Below, piece after piece: positions 24,682 to 37,233 of a DNA stretch of 64,000 bases (position 1 is its first letter; every line of letters begins with the position of its first letter). The position numbers and the translations under genes are program-made. A model generated the notes under the pieces. The model saw nothing but the letters and a program-made list of their open reading frames with translations, did not search any database and was not told the origin of the DNA. This DNA is from Linnemannia schmuckeri. Lineage: Eukaryota; Mortierellomycota; Mortierellomycetes; Mortierellales; Mortierellaceae. The DNA lies in the NCBI GenBank assembly GCA_029449235.1, contig JANATG010000012.1, forward strand, positions 744,001 through 808,000. Direction: 5' to 3'.

Positions 24682-26053
24682 TTACTGGCCAGGATAGCCT
24701 TGGTAGCCTGGGGGTGGTGGAGGAGCGCCATAAGGTGCATAGTTTCCTGGAGGCCTCATTAGAGGCGGGGGTGCACCTGGGTATCCTGGCTGCTGCATTG
24801 GAGGATATCCGGGGGGCGGGGGAGGTCCACCCTGCATCATTGGAGGCTGGTTTGGATTGGGCGCGTACATGCCAGGGGGTGGAGGGAGCGGTGCACCAGG
24901 CGGTGGAATAGCGCCGAAAGGAGGAGGCCTTGATGGCTGTCCCAGAGGGATGGCGTTGCTTCCATGGTACTGTGGCTGTGGTGGGGGTTGCATATGATTA
25001 GGATATCCACCGAACCTTGGAGGTTGGCCATAGGGTGCTGGTGGCCGTGGCATGCCGAGGGGTTGTCCATGAGGCTGTGAAAAGGGTGGGGGGCGAGAGA
25101 CGGGTCCTGCAGCGTTGGCTCCTGTGGGTGTGAATCCTCCTGGTCCAGGTCCTGCTCCTGGTCCCGTTCCTGGGATGTCTGCAAAAAAGCGATTTGGCAT
25201 AGGCTGATTTTTTTTTCCTTGAGCAGCGATCAAACGTTCTATAGATGAGATCGTAGAGAAGTGAATAAGCCGATCTGTAAAGCATGGGTCATGTATGAGT
25301 AACAATAGTTCCAGAAGCACTGCGTACCTGCGGCTGATCCGTGTCGCTCTCCCTTTCCGTCCTTCTTATAGGCATATCCGACTGTGATGGGCTTGTTGGC
25401 CAAGATCTGTCCGTTCATGGCATCGATAGCTGCATCTGAACTCTCAAAGTTGTCAAAACTGACGAAACCATATCCCTTCGATTGACCGGTCTCGAGGTCG
25501 CGTGCCACTTTGGCGTGTCCCATGATAGTTCCAAAGGCACTGAAAGTGTCGCGAAGTAATGCCTCATCTGCATCGGGTGAAAGGTTTCCAATAAAGAGTG
25601 AGGCACCCACGTCGAGGTTCTTCTTGTCCGATGTTGCTTTGTTGATCCTGAGAGGCTTTCCATAGAGTTTGACCTGGTTGAGGATCTTGCAGGCATAGTC
25701 CGCATCGTCTTCTGATACATATTCACAGAATCCGTAGTTTTGATGCATCTGTGTCACTCTGTCCTTGGGCAGATGTACATTAACTATGTGTAGTATATAT
25801 CAGCAATAGGAAGCACAAAAAAGAATAGTGAGTGTTGGTGATGCATAGCCGCCTTTCAGTTGCAATGACGAAGACCTTTGCCCTTGTACTGGCCAGAGTA
25901 AACAACGCGATGTCATCTGTGAGGATTCGAGTTTGGCTTACCGACGGGTCCTGCTTGCGCCATCAGTTCCCAGACAAGTGTGTCTGAGCATCGGTCGTCG
26001 AGATTGCCGACGTAGACTGTTGCATCTTGGTTGCGCTCTATCGGCTGTGCCAT
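24682..26053 (-). CDS. HSH49: SF3B4 / Hsh49, U2 snRNP splicing factor SF3b subunit 4
   Basis: Exons on the minus strand: 26053-25942, 25783-25328 and 25238-24682; 374 aa. Two RNA-recognition motifs are visible. RRM1 has RNP2 TVYVGNL and RNP1-like NYGFCEYV; RRM2 has SLFIGNL and KGYGFVSF, followed by the family-specific ITVGYAYKKDGKGERHGSAAERL. The rest is a Pro/Gly/Gln-rich tail (RPPPFGAIPPPG, GGPPPPPGYPP). The orthologue binds SF3B2/Cus1 and helps tether U2 snRNP upstream of the branch point. Human SF3B4 is about 420 residues, with the same layout. The gene shares a 653-bp divergent promoter with SWR1. Confidence 0.95.
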
Positions 26054-26153
26054 GGTCGTTATGTTGTCGAGAGAAAGGATCTTTTGGCGAAAGGCAAGAC
26101 TCGCTCTCTTGCTCAACTCTTGCCTCCAAGGACGAACCCAAGCCACAGAAAAT

Positions 26154-26190
<37 letters not shown>

Positions 26191-26706
26191 AAGGGGTGGT
26201 CGCGTCTCTGTCAAAAGATGGACAACAAACAAGAGGAGAGCTATGGGAGTGCAGTGCAAGGTGAGGAAATAGACCATAGCTCTCTCTCTCACACGCACAC
26301 ATACATACTCGGCAGCAACAGCAAAAGGGCCACCATATCAATAGCCCATAAACAGGGGCATGTGTCTACTTTAATGTAGGACTGACATGTTTGTTGTAGT
26401 TGCTTTCTTTCGCTGTTGGTTGTATTGCGTTTTGACTTTTTTTATTTGTGTTTTTGTTTTCTTTTCTTTCTCCACTTTTTTGATCCCCTTCCCCCTGCTT
26501 CGTTACTTTTACTTTTATCTTCATATTTCTCGCTTTTTCCACACTCACACCCACACCCTCATTCGACTCTTCTTTCTTCAGCCTTTATCCTCATACATTC
26601 ACTCACAAACATCATTCTTACCAGCCCCGTCGATTGTAACCAGCAGAGAAATAGAAACGTGGCTTTTTGATGCGTCCACTGACGCCACTGATCCTGCCTT
26701 GAATTC
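26054..26706. promoter_or_regulatory. Bidirectional promoter region between SF3B4 and SWR1, with A34 tract
   Basis: 653 bp separate the two divergent start codons. An A34 homopolymer lies at 26155-26188, about 100 nt upstream of the SF3B4 start. The SWR1-proximal half (26400-26700) is C/T-rich on the + strand. Shared regulation is an inference from the head-to-head layout. Confidence 0.5.
26155..26188. repeat. A34 homopolymer
   Basis: 34 consecutive A in the SF3B4/SWR1 divergent promoter; such tracts commonly exclude nucleosomes. Confidence 0.93.
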
Positions 26707-29700
26707 ATGTCCCAGAACCCAGAACCCTCCCCGAACCTTCTTGCCTCGGCCCCAGCAGAAGCAAACGTCAACGCAGCAGCAACAGCACCCGTCCCTCTCA
26801 CTCCCATAATCCAAGCTCAAGTTCAAGCGCCCGCTGCTGCAGCCGCTTCCGAGACTGATGCCACAGACAGACCCGTGTCCTCGCCCAGATCCCCCCGCAG
26901 GGCAATCTCCCCTTCATCTTCCCCTCACCCAACCCGCTTGGACCTGGGCACCAAACAAGCTCTCGATCCGCACCTCAGCCATTCCTTGAATCTCGAATCA
27001 CATTCGTCCATGGCAACACCCCAATCCTCTTCATCGGTGGATTCACCACCAACTGACCCAGCACTGATCATGGATTCAGACAGCCCAGGCACGGTTATCA
27101 AGGAAGAGACGTCTTCACCCGACACCAACATCGACACCAATACCGACACGGGAGGCCTGGAAGAGAGACAACAACAACAACAACAAAAGTCTACAGAGTC
27201 AGCAACTACGACTATGACCACGACTGCGACGACTACAATAGCCAACGGTCACAGTTCGATTGATTCTCCCGCTGAGCCAGTTCCCGTCAAGAGGGGTCCG
27301 GGCAGACCCCCACGGTCCCAGATGGTAATAACATCCGCTCCCGCTGTTGACATTTCTTCCGACTTGACTTCCCGTCCGCGGAGAACACCTCGGACCGTCA
27401 CCATCTCACCTATTTCGGGCTCGCCAGTGACACTGGGACAAGACACGCACACGACACGATCTCAGGATTCCACACCTGCAGCAACAACACCAGAGACTGT
27501 TAACCCCAGTAGAATGTCAGGACAGCGGACCTCCTCTCGACAAATTCGAACTCCTGGAAAGTTTCTCACAGACTTCTCGCCAGCACCAGTGTCCAGCAAA
27601 CCTAACACAATCAAGGCAACGCCATCAAATCAACGCCCATTACTTAACCAACAATTAGTACAGGAACCTCCCCGGAAAAGAGGGCCTGGGCGACCAGTCA
27701 CCAATCCAAATAACATTCACCATCGCTCTGCGGCCGTAGCCAAATCAGCTCCGCCCTCCCCTCCACCGGTGATTCCCTTAAAGCGCGGTCCAGGAAGACC
27801 TCCCCGCAACCCACTCTCTGTTAAAGCGACCCCTCATCTGGTCAATACGGCCGCTGCTGGGTCAAGAACAAAGTCTAAATCAGCCTCACCTACCATGGTC
27901 AGATCATCCAATCACGCCACTATTAACGGCTTGCGATCCAGCACTGCAGCTTCTATTCCAAAATCTCCTTCGTCCGCGGCAAGTGAGCCTGTGACAGTGA
28001 TACGACGTGGTCCTGGAAGGCCTCCCAGGAGTTCTGACAGTCCCAGCTCGCCACCTTCCTCATCATCACCGACATCTTCACACTGGAAGTATCCGACCCA
28101 TACGCAAATTGTCATCCCTGGATCGTCATCAACATCATCAAGGTCTCGGAAACGTTACAACAAAAGCGAAGCAGAGGAAGAGGACGCACCTGGATCACCT
28201 GATGGCATGGAGTCTGGATTTCCTCTTCGAAAGCGACGTGTTGTTTCGCTTACCAACATGTCCACCTCTAGTCAAAGCTCGACACGCAGCAAACCCCCAC
28301 CACCTGAGCCTCCTAAACCTCCAACACCCCCAAAACCTTTGACACCTCTGGATCGTCTACGCCAGGCTAAAGTTGTTGAGCAGGAGGGGAAGCTTCACGA
28401 AGTCATCGATCATCACGATAGTCTGGCACGTGAGCTATATCATTTGGAGACGTACACGACCATGCTGACGTACGACCCAGTCAAGATCAAGTCCGACCAC
28501 AGCGAGAAAATGATCAGGGTATATGCTGAATGATAAGGAGTCTTTACCTAATTGTTAATCTGAGATGAATCAAAACTAACCATTATCCTTGGCATTTGCA
28601 TCAACCTCAATTAGTTTCTTCGTAACTTTGATCTCTGGTCTCAGGTGCCGGATCTGGTGTCGAACGTTCAATTGAGCACCAACAGGATATCGACTAGGAG
28701 GAGCGCCAATGAACATCGTGAGCAACTGGTGGACATGCTTCAAAAGAACGTGGAGGGCGCTTTACCACGACGCACGGATTTGTCCAGCTCGATTGACCTA
28801 ATCCGTCAAGGACCATTACGAGGATACCCTTCGCAGTTTGCCAGCTTTGACCAGTACCTGAACTCGTTCGTATATGTGGATGATGAAGAAGTAACGCCAG
28901 AGGAGGCCGACAGTCGCGCCGAGACGCATGCCCAGCTTCTGGATCGAATCGACACTCTGAGAGCTGAGGGAAGGCTCGGCGGAAAGCCAGGCAAGCCATT
29001 TATCGATCCTGAGGTTCCAAAGCTGCAGTACAACTGGCTGATGGAGCACATCATGACATCGTCGCGTCTTATCAAGGAGGAAGGAAAGCTGCAGATTGCG
29101 CGCGCACGCAAAGTCAGCAAGATGATTACCCGCCACTTTGAACAGCTTCACGGCAAGAGCGAGCGCGAGCAGCGTCTGGAGGAGAAGCGGATGCGTAAGG
29201 TGGCCAAGCTGACGTCGAATGAAGTGAAAAAGAAATGGCGCTACGTTGAGGGAGTAAGTTTTTGGAGGATATGTTATTTTGTGTTTTGAGAGAGAGAGCC
29301 GTCGTAATTTCTCATTCACTAATCTTGAATGACTTTCACTTCTTATTAAACAGATCGTCAAAGCCCGCCATAAGGCATTGCTGAAGGAGGAACAGGAGGA
29401 GGCCGGCAAGCGACACCTAAACCTCATTCTGGAACACTCGACTCAAATTCTGGAGGTCCAGCAGAGCACGCTGATCGGAACACCTGTCACCCCTGGAGCT
29501 GGTACTGCCTCCGACGCCCCAGATCTGTCCGAAGTACTCAGCGACCTCCCATCCGTGCCTTCAGCTACGGAGCCGAGCAGCCGTCGATCTTCTGTGGCCT
29601 TATCAGCTATTTCGTCAGATGCCGAGCTGGATGCAGGAGACGCCGAGTTTACCGCTGCGGAACCTGATGCTGATGACGAGACGACTCTAGCCAATGAGGA

Positions 29701-32700
29701 ATCGGGTAGCGAGGATGACGAAGCAGAAATCAATGGTTTGGCCGCCGAAATGGATATTCCAATTGAGGAACTCTTGCGTCAGTATGGCTATCAGCTCTCC
29801 GGAGGCGAAGAGAGCGATGGAGATGACGAGCAGGATGACGAGGAGATGGTCGACAAATTAGAGAGCAACACCATTGCCAAGAAGGAGAGGTCGTCTGAGC
29901 CGCTTTCCAAGAACGAATCACAGGAGATTCAAGCTGTCTTCAAAGTCGAGGAGGATGCCGAGGGACAGACCGTCAGTTCTCTCAAGGATGCTATTGCCGA
30001 TGAATCCATGATCATGCAGGTTGACGTCCAGACGGAAGATGGAAGAGCACAAGCCAGCAAAGATACCCCCGACAAAGAACGCATGGTCAGTGTCGCTTTA
30101 AGTTCCGCCCCGTCCGAGGAAAGAGTCTTGTCGTCGAAAGAGATTGCCAAGGCACTGCCGGAAGGAATCAAGGCCACCAGCAAACCCAGTCCAATGTCCA
30201 CGTTAGAAAGAGGACATCGTGTCAAGCGTAGGCGTTTATCACTCACCGGTCTTTATCGTGGGCCTCCACTTCCATGGAACCCATACGGCGAAGTAGACGA
30301 CGAGCGTACGATTGAACAGGAGGAGCTTGAGGAGGTAGACTCGGACCCTGAAGAGTTGACGGATCTCATCCAGGAGAAAGACATGCCGATCGAGGACTTA
30401 CTTGACCGTTACGCATATGAGGCGGAGAGTTCCGAGTACTCTGATTCGTACTACGACTCTGATTCTGAGTATGAGGGCATGAGTATTATGAGTGCACAGC
30501 AGCGAGCTAAGCGCGCCGACCCCCGATTTGTCGTCACCCTCCAAGACGTTGCCACAAGCCGAAAGTTCCCGACGAGGCCTAGCAGTGAGTTCACAGACAC
30601 GGACACAGAATACGATGACAACCGCACGATCTCGATCTACGGCACGGACGACGAGCTTTCTCTTGGCGACATGCTTCCGCTATTGGATCCAGTGACCCGA
30701 TCTGTGACACCCGAGATCGATACATTCGAGACTGGCGCTAATGTTAAGACCAAGATCCCCTTCCTTCTCAAACATCCACTCCGAGAGTATCAACACGTTG
30801 GAATGGACTGGCTCGCCAACCTCTACAGCAACGGTCTCAACGGTATTCTAGCAGACGAAATGGGTCTCGGCAAGACAATGCAGACGATCGCCCTTTTAGC
30901 CCACCTGGCGTGCGAGCACGGTGTCTGGGGTCCTCATTTAATTGTCGTACCGACGAGTGTGATGCTCAACTGGGAGATGGAATTCAAGAAATGGTGTCCA
31001 GGCTTCAAGATCATGACTTACTACGGCAGTCCCAAGGAGCGCAAAGAGAAACGTGTTGGCTGGTCCCGCGAGCACGCCTTTCACGTCTGTATCACCTCCT
31101 ACCAGCTAGTTGTTCAGGATCAAACCGTGTTCCGTCGCAAGGCTTGGCAGTACTTGATTCTTGATGAGGCGCACAACATCAAGAACTTCCGGTCTCAACG
31201 GTGGCAGACTCTCCTCAACTTCAATTCAGCTCGGCGTCTGTTGTTGACAGGAACCCCACTACAGAACAACCTCATGGAACTCTGGTCGCTTCTCTACTTT
31301 TTGATGCCGAATGGAGTCTCGGAGACCATGCCAGTCGGCTTTGCTAATCAGAAAGAGTTTCAGGAATGGTTCTCGCACCCAGTCGACCGCATGATTGAGG
31401 GCAATGAGCAGCAGGATGAGGACTCCAAGGCGGCCATCGCTCGATTGCATACAGTTCTGCGACCTTATTTGCTTCGTCGTCTGAAGGCAGATGTCGAAAC
31501 CCAGATGCCGGCCAAATACGAGCACATTGTCTATTGTCGACTGTCGAAACGCCAACGGTTTTTGTACGACGATTTTATGAGCCGAGCCAAGACCCGAGAG
31601 ACACTGGCGTCAGGCAACTTTTTGAGTATCATCAACTGTCTGATGCAGCTCCGCAAGGTCTGTAATCACCCTGATCTCTTTGAGGTCCGCCCGATCGTCA
31701 CCTCTTTCGCCATGCCCTCGGCGGTGGCTTCCTTTGAGATCAGCGATTTTCTAGTCCGCCGAAAGATGTTTGCCGAGATCGACAAAGCCCGAGACTCTGT
31801 CAACCTTGGGTTCCTGGGGCTGGTGTTCACGGACGCAGAGGAACGTTTGTCGACAATGGATTTGGACATCATGGCCGAATTGGATGCGACTCGTTGTTTT
31901 CAGAAGAAGGCGTCCGAGTTTGTTAGCACTCAGGCAAAGACTCTGTCGAACGGACACCACTATCAGGATATCCGACAGTACTCTAGTATGAGGCGACACC
32001 TTCACCTGCAGACAAGCCGTCAGCGCTGGGACCAATTGGGATACACAAACAGCAACCGGTGCCGCAGCAACTTGATGTTTGGATCGAGCCTTCTCCGCAT
32101 GTGCCAAGAACCCCCTAGAGCCAAGAAGGGATGTGCGCACATCCTGGACCAAGTCTCGGACCCTCGACAGTACCTCGAGTATACCAATGCGATCGCCCAG
32201 GCCGTCGTTTCAAGTGCGGACCGATTCTACCAGAGCCAGGAGACCATCAATCGCTTCGCCTTTGTAACCCCGGCTGTCTTGGTTCGCGATCAGACATGGA
32301 GCCCGATTCATGTCAACCCGTCGCCTTCGCCGCTCGAGGTTGTTTGTCAGCAAGCCGAAGAGCTCCTTCATCCGGTCAATTCTTGTCTTCAAGTCCAGTT
32401 CCCCGACAAGCGGTTGCTTCAGTTTGATTGTGGCAAGCTGCAGAAGCTGGACAGTCTGTTGCGCGAGCTTAAATCGGGAGGACACCGTGCGCTAATCTTT
32501 ACGCAGATGACCAAGGTTCTTGACATTCTGGAGATCTTTTTGAATATCCACGGGCATCGCTACTTGCGCCTAGACGGTGCAACCAAGGTGGAGAACCGAC
32601 AGCATCTCACGGATCGTTTCAACTCTGATCCCAAGATTCTGGCATTCATTCTGTCGACTCGCTCGGGTGGCGTTGGTATTAATTTGACCGGAGCCGACAC

Positions 32701-33763
32701 TGTCATCTTCTACGACTCTGACTGGAATCCCTCCATGGACAGGCAGTGCCAGGATAGGTATGTACCGATTGATCGTATTTGTTCGCTAAAGCTTTGCTGA
32801 CATAGGTGAATAATTAATAACTTAAGCTTAAGCTTATTTCTAACTATCAATTTTTTTTGGAACTCTCCCAGATGTCATCGTATTGGCCAGACAAGGGATG
32901 TCCATATTTATCGGTTCGTCAGCGAGTTCACGATTGAAGAGAACATGCTGAAGAAGGCCAACCAGAAGCGCATGCTGGACAATGTTGTCATCCAGGAGGG
33001 AGAATTCACAACGGACTACTTTCAAAAGATGGACTGGCGAGACATGCTGGGAGAGGAAGATCTAGCCAAGATTGGGGATCTGGGACCTACCCAAGCCAAC
33101 GGCGAGCCACAGGATCTGTCGACTGTCCATGGTACTGATTTGGAACAGGCATTGGCGGCGGCCGAGGATGAGAACGATGTTCTGGCGATGCAGCAGGCCA
33201 AGCATGAGATGGAGGGCGTCGATGTTGGAGACTTTTCGGAGGCGGGAGCTGCTAGTGGTGGTGCTGGTCCTAATGGTTCGACTGATCCTTCCAAAGCTGA
33301 CAAGGGCGGCAAGGAAGGAAAGTATGGAGAGTCTAGTGTGACACGCGTCCAGTTTGAGGCTTCGTCGAGTTCGAACGCTGTCAACGAGGAGGAAGGCGAG
33401 GTGATTGAGATGGGTCACGTTGACGAGTACATGTTGCGGTTCATGGAGCGGGAGTATGGCCACTATGTTGGATTTGGCGGCCTGCCCAAACCTGTCAAGC
33501 TGGATGAGATTGACAACGAGGAGGATGATCAGATGGAAGTAGATGAGGAGGAAGAGGAAGAGGAGGAGGAGGAAGATGAGTACGATATCGAAGATGATGA
33601 TAGCGACTCTGGACAGGAAGGTGGACAGGAGGATAGCTCTGACGAGGAAGATGGTGGTGGAAATAATACTATGGTGAAGGGTAAGGGGAGGAAGGAAGAA
33701 GAAGACGAAGACGACGACAATGGCGAGGATGCTAGAGTCGAAGCGATGGACGAAGAGGATTAG
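26707..33763 (+). CDS. SWR1: SWR1, INO80-family Snf2 ATPase for H2A.Z exchange, with four N-terminal AT-hooks
   Basis: Exons 26707-28518, 28615-29253, 29354-32757 and 32872-33763; 2,248 aa. The N-terminal 600 residues are Ser/Pro/Thr-rich and carry four AT-hooks (KRGPGRP or RRGPGRP at about residues 195, 324, 359 and 433). An HSA-type helical region follows (WLMEHIMTSSRLIKEEGKL, KLTSNEVKKKWRYVEG). The ATPase shows REYQHVGMDWL, Walker A DEMGLGKTMQT (about residue 1318), ILDEAHNIKN (about 1420), LLTGTPLQNN, a long insertion after LRKVCNHPDLF as in INO80/SWR1 enzymes, then IFTQMTKVLDILEIF and CHRIGQTRDVHIYRF. The tail is highly acidic. Exon 2 starts at 28615 because that adds the clearly coding FLRNFDLWSQVPDL. 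Yeast Swr1 is about 1,500 aa; the excess is mostly N-terminal disorder. Confidence 0.95.
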
Positions 33764-33929
33764 GGCTGGGAGAGAAAGGGAGGACTGGAGGATATATCGT
33801 CTTGGTTTTGTAACATAAAAACGTAGCACAATTGTACCATAATAGAGACTGACGGAAGACTGCATGATCGTTGGTTATTCTTTAATTCTTTGTCATGATG
33901 TGTCTAAGTTAGGATGCTATGATTTGGAC

Positions 33930-36900
33930 TTAGAACTTGCTGATGTCGCGACCAAAGAGAGCGCGCTTCGACCAATCCACCAGAAGAAGGAGACGTGTTC
34001 GAATCGAGACCTGCTCGCTAAAGTAGACCGATCGCCACATGTATTCCGAGCCAATGCCTCCATAGACCCTACCCTGGCCCATATCCAACGCAGCATCGCC
34101 ACCACCAATGTAGGCCAGCGATCCGAGATGTTTGTAGTTGAACTGGGGCAATGCTGCGACTGCCACAGGGTCATTCTCGATCGCGTGCAGGGTGTTAATT
34201 CTTTTTCCGACAAACTTCCCCTGCTGGTTTGCCACTTGTGCCGTCTATGTAAATATTTTTTCATGGCAGATGGGAAGAGTGTGGGTTAAAGATAATGCAT
34301 AACGCTTCGCTTTTAACATGAAAGAAACGAAGCGACAAGATAAAAAGTGGAAGATGCAAAAGAAAGAAAAAAAAAAAAAGAGAGAGAAGCTTACAGCGGG
34401 CAGGGCGGTGCATCCCTTCTCAGCATCAATAAGGAAAGCCCGAATCTCGTCCAGGTCCAAGGTTCCGCTATGGTCCTTGTCGTATTGCTCGAAGACTTTG
34501 TCCAGGCGACCAAGGAAGACCTTGAGGACGTTGTGTTTAGCAATGATCTTGTTGGCTAAGACCTGGAACTCTTCGTAGCTAAGGAGGTTGTCCCCGTTGG
34601 TGTCGTTCTCCTGCAGGTATTGCATCACCTGGTCAACAAAGTGAGGTTGTGCTAGTTTTGTCATGTAGATAGGAAAATACAAAATGATTAGCTCAAAATG
34701 TATCAATAAAAAAAACCTCCACATACACACAATCAAACAAGAGGCATAGAACTTATAAGACGAAACTTACGGATGGTGGCACAGTCACCAATGGCGTAAA
34801 CGGTTCCTTCAGGTGTTCCGATGACACGCATGTATCGATCAGTCTCGATGGCATGCTTGTTTTGCTGCGAACCCGCGGGCAACTTTTGCACAAGAGATTT
34901 GACAAGAGGTGTCATCCCAACTCCAGTCGACCACAGGCAGACACCAAAGGGCACTTCTTCCTGCTTTCCAGTCGACTTGTCCTTGTAGACGACCGAGGTC
35001 GGGTTCACCTTGACGACGCGCGAGTTGGTCACTACGTTGATGTTGTCCCGCTTGAACTTGGCCTCTGTCATCTCACTGATCTTCAAATCTAAAGTGCCAG
35101 GGGACCGCGAAGCATGTTTTGACTGGGTTAATTTTCATACTCGTCACAGTAGATTAACATCCAATAGCAAAAAAAGGCAAACGTTACTTGCGGCTTACCA
35201 TAGGTGTTGAGGATGTGTCCTGCACTCTGGATGATGTTGACCTGTACCTCCTCGGGAGGAATTGCAGGGAACTGGTTACAGTCGATGATATATGCGCATA
35301 AACAAGGGGAAGAGGCAATGGTTAGAGGCCCAGGTCACTTTTTTGCTCCCGTGCATGCGGTTGATCGACGCGCAGAGACAACACGAAACGGAATAGAAAA
35401 GTTGACTTACGTATCCAACAAGGTCCTCGTTCAAGAAATCGTACAACTCGGCAGCAAACTCGACTCCAGTAGGACCTATAGTCAATGGATATAAGTGCTA
35501 GTTAGCTTGACAATTCCTAAATATGGCCTCTCCTTGTTCCCTCTCAACTTAACGCAAATTGAAAACTAGAACGCGAGGGACATTACCTCCACCGCAGATG
35601 ACAAAGCTGAGAAGCTGACGACGTTCCTCGTCAGTGGTAGTGGGCAAACTAGCCATTTCAAAGTTCTCCATAACTTTCTTCCTGATATCGCGAGCGTCTG
35701 TGATCGACTTAAGGAAGTTGCAGTGCTCCAGTCCTTCAACCCCGTGGGTCATTGACTCTGAGCCGACTGCAATCACCAACTTGTCATATGGAACTAATTA
35801 CCCAAAGAAAGAGGTATAATTTAGTGGGATGTTTCTCTTTCATCACCAGTACCTCTTGGCTGTAAAGGAAAATATACTAGTCGATGACGAAAACAAACTT
35901 ACCATAGAACTTGCGTCCGTCGCTGCCATTGATTCCAGCAACTTCAACCAACTGGTTCTCAAAATCAATGTCGTCGGCGCGTCCCTCCAAGTAATATCCG
36001 CCAAGTCGCGACAACAGCCTTCTAACGGGCTCGATAAGAGATCTGCAGCAACCGAAGAGGAAGCGACCATGAAAGTTAGTGTCTACACACTTAGCTCTCG
36101 TTTTTTTTTTGCCTCGGTGTGAGAATAATATCATTCGCATCAAATGCTTTTTTTCTTCCTTACCTCAGTTCAAGCGTACCCACACTGTCCAGCATTACAA
36201 AAGCACAAAATAAACATGCGCGCATTGGTTAGTTTTATCGAAAATTAGATCGTTAGCCTCGACGGTTCGAGCGCTTCACTCCCGCAGAGAAGGAAGAGGA
36301 GGGTCTTATCACACACTTACGTTGCGCTTGGAAGCAATGGCGTGAAGAGAAAGTAGTTTCTAAAGAGTAAGAGAGATAAGCATTGCGGGTAAGTGATGTT
36401 TCTACACAACAGACAACAGAGCGATCCAAGAGATGTTTTTGAATGTGCTCACTCCAAACCAATGGCTTCACTCACGTTGGCGAGACGACAGTGACATGGA
36501 ACTTTTTAGGATCCAGCTGGCTAATCACCGACACGGCCTAAGAATTGTCCACAAGAGAGAGAGAGAAGAGAAAAACGCAAACGAATGAGCATTCTTGTGT
36601 ACTCTCAGCCTCATCCCTTCAATGCACACCATCGAGAATCGATAACAGTCAACCATTCTTCTCTTGCTTACGCCCTAAGAAAACATCAGAAAGATAACGG
36701 TCCGCAATCAGACAATTCAAAACGCGAAGCCTCCCGCCTTCGACAGCAAAACTTACACCCCAACCGCTCCCGAGAATGACAAGCCTCTGTCGAGTGTCGT
36801 TCTGATGAATTTCTTCGGCCTTGAGAACACTTCCTTTGCATCCATGGGTCATGACCAGGTTCTTGGGTCCGCCGACAACATGACGAGGACGCTTCTGGTG

Positions 36901-37233
36901 CAAAATATCACCGTGGGTTTCAAAGAGAGTGTCGTATATGACCCAGGCTAACGAGCCCACGACGGGGACTCCCACGCCTGTCAAGATGATTGCGCGACCT
37001 ACACGGAATAATCGCGACTTTGTAGGCTTTGGTGGTGGTGGTGGAGGTGGAGGAGAGGCCGAAGCTTGGTTTGTTTTGCTGGACGAGGCAAAGTTCCTGA
37101 GGGCTGGAAATCTGGATTGGTATTGTCGATGGTGGCGTTGACCGTTTTGAAGCGAACGTTGGAAGGACGCGGTGGTTAAGCGTGCGAACGGACGAAGGTG
37201 CTGTTGCCCCTGAGTGCGAATGAGTCTAAGCAT
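33930..37233 (-). CDS. NDE1: External alternative (type II) NADH dehydrogenase with two EF-hands, mitochondrial
   Basis: Eleven exons on the minus strand: 37233-36757, 36537-36476, 36359-36321, 36184-36164, 36042-35903, 35793-35587, 35475-35411, 35271-35199, 35088-34771, 34651-34395 and 34244-33930; 657 aa. A basic presequence is followed by an octa-proline linker and a membrane segment (RAIILTGVGVPVVGSLAWVIY). The first dinucleotide fold is RLVILGSGWGAVS, the second FVICGGGPTGVEFAAEL; YFLFTPLLPSATVGTLELRS and YAIGDCATI are family signatures. Between GDCATI and the C-terminal membrane-binding part lie two EF-hand loops, DTNGDNLLSYEEF and DKDHSGTLDLDEI, both with complete Ca-binding positions. 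Such enzymes oxidise cytosolic NADH at the outer face of the inner membrane without pumping protons. Stop codons of NDE1 and SWR1 are only 166 bp apart. Confidence 0.95.

Noticed and set aside
28645..28645. SWR1 exon 2 starting at GTGCCG (28645) after TCTCAG
   Set aside because: The upstream acceptor at 28614 stays in frame and adds FLRNFDLWSQ, which reads as conserved coding sequence.
32787..32830. Apparent early stop of SWR1 in the conserved helicase C-terminal region
   Set aside because: It is a normal 114-nt intron (donor at 32758, acceptor at 32871); splicing restores CHRIGQTRDVHIYRF.
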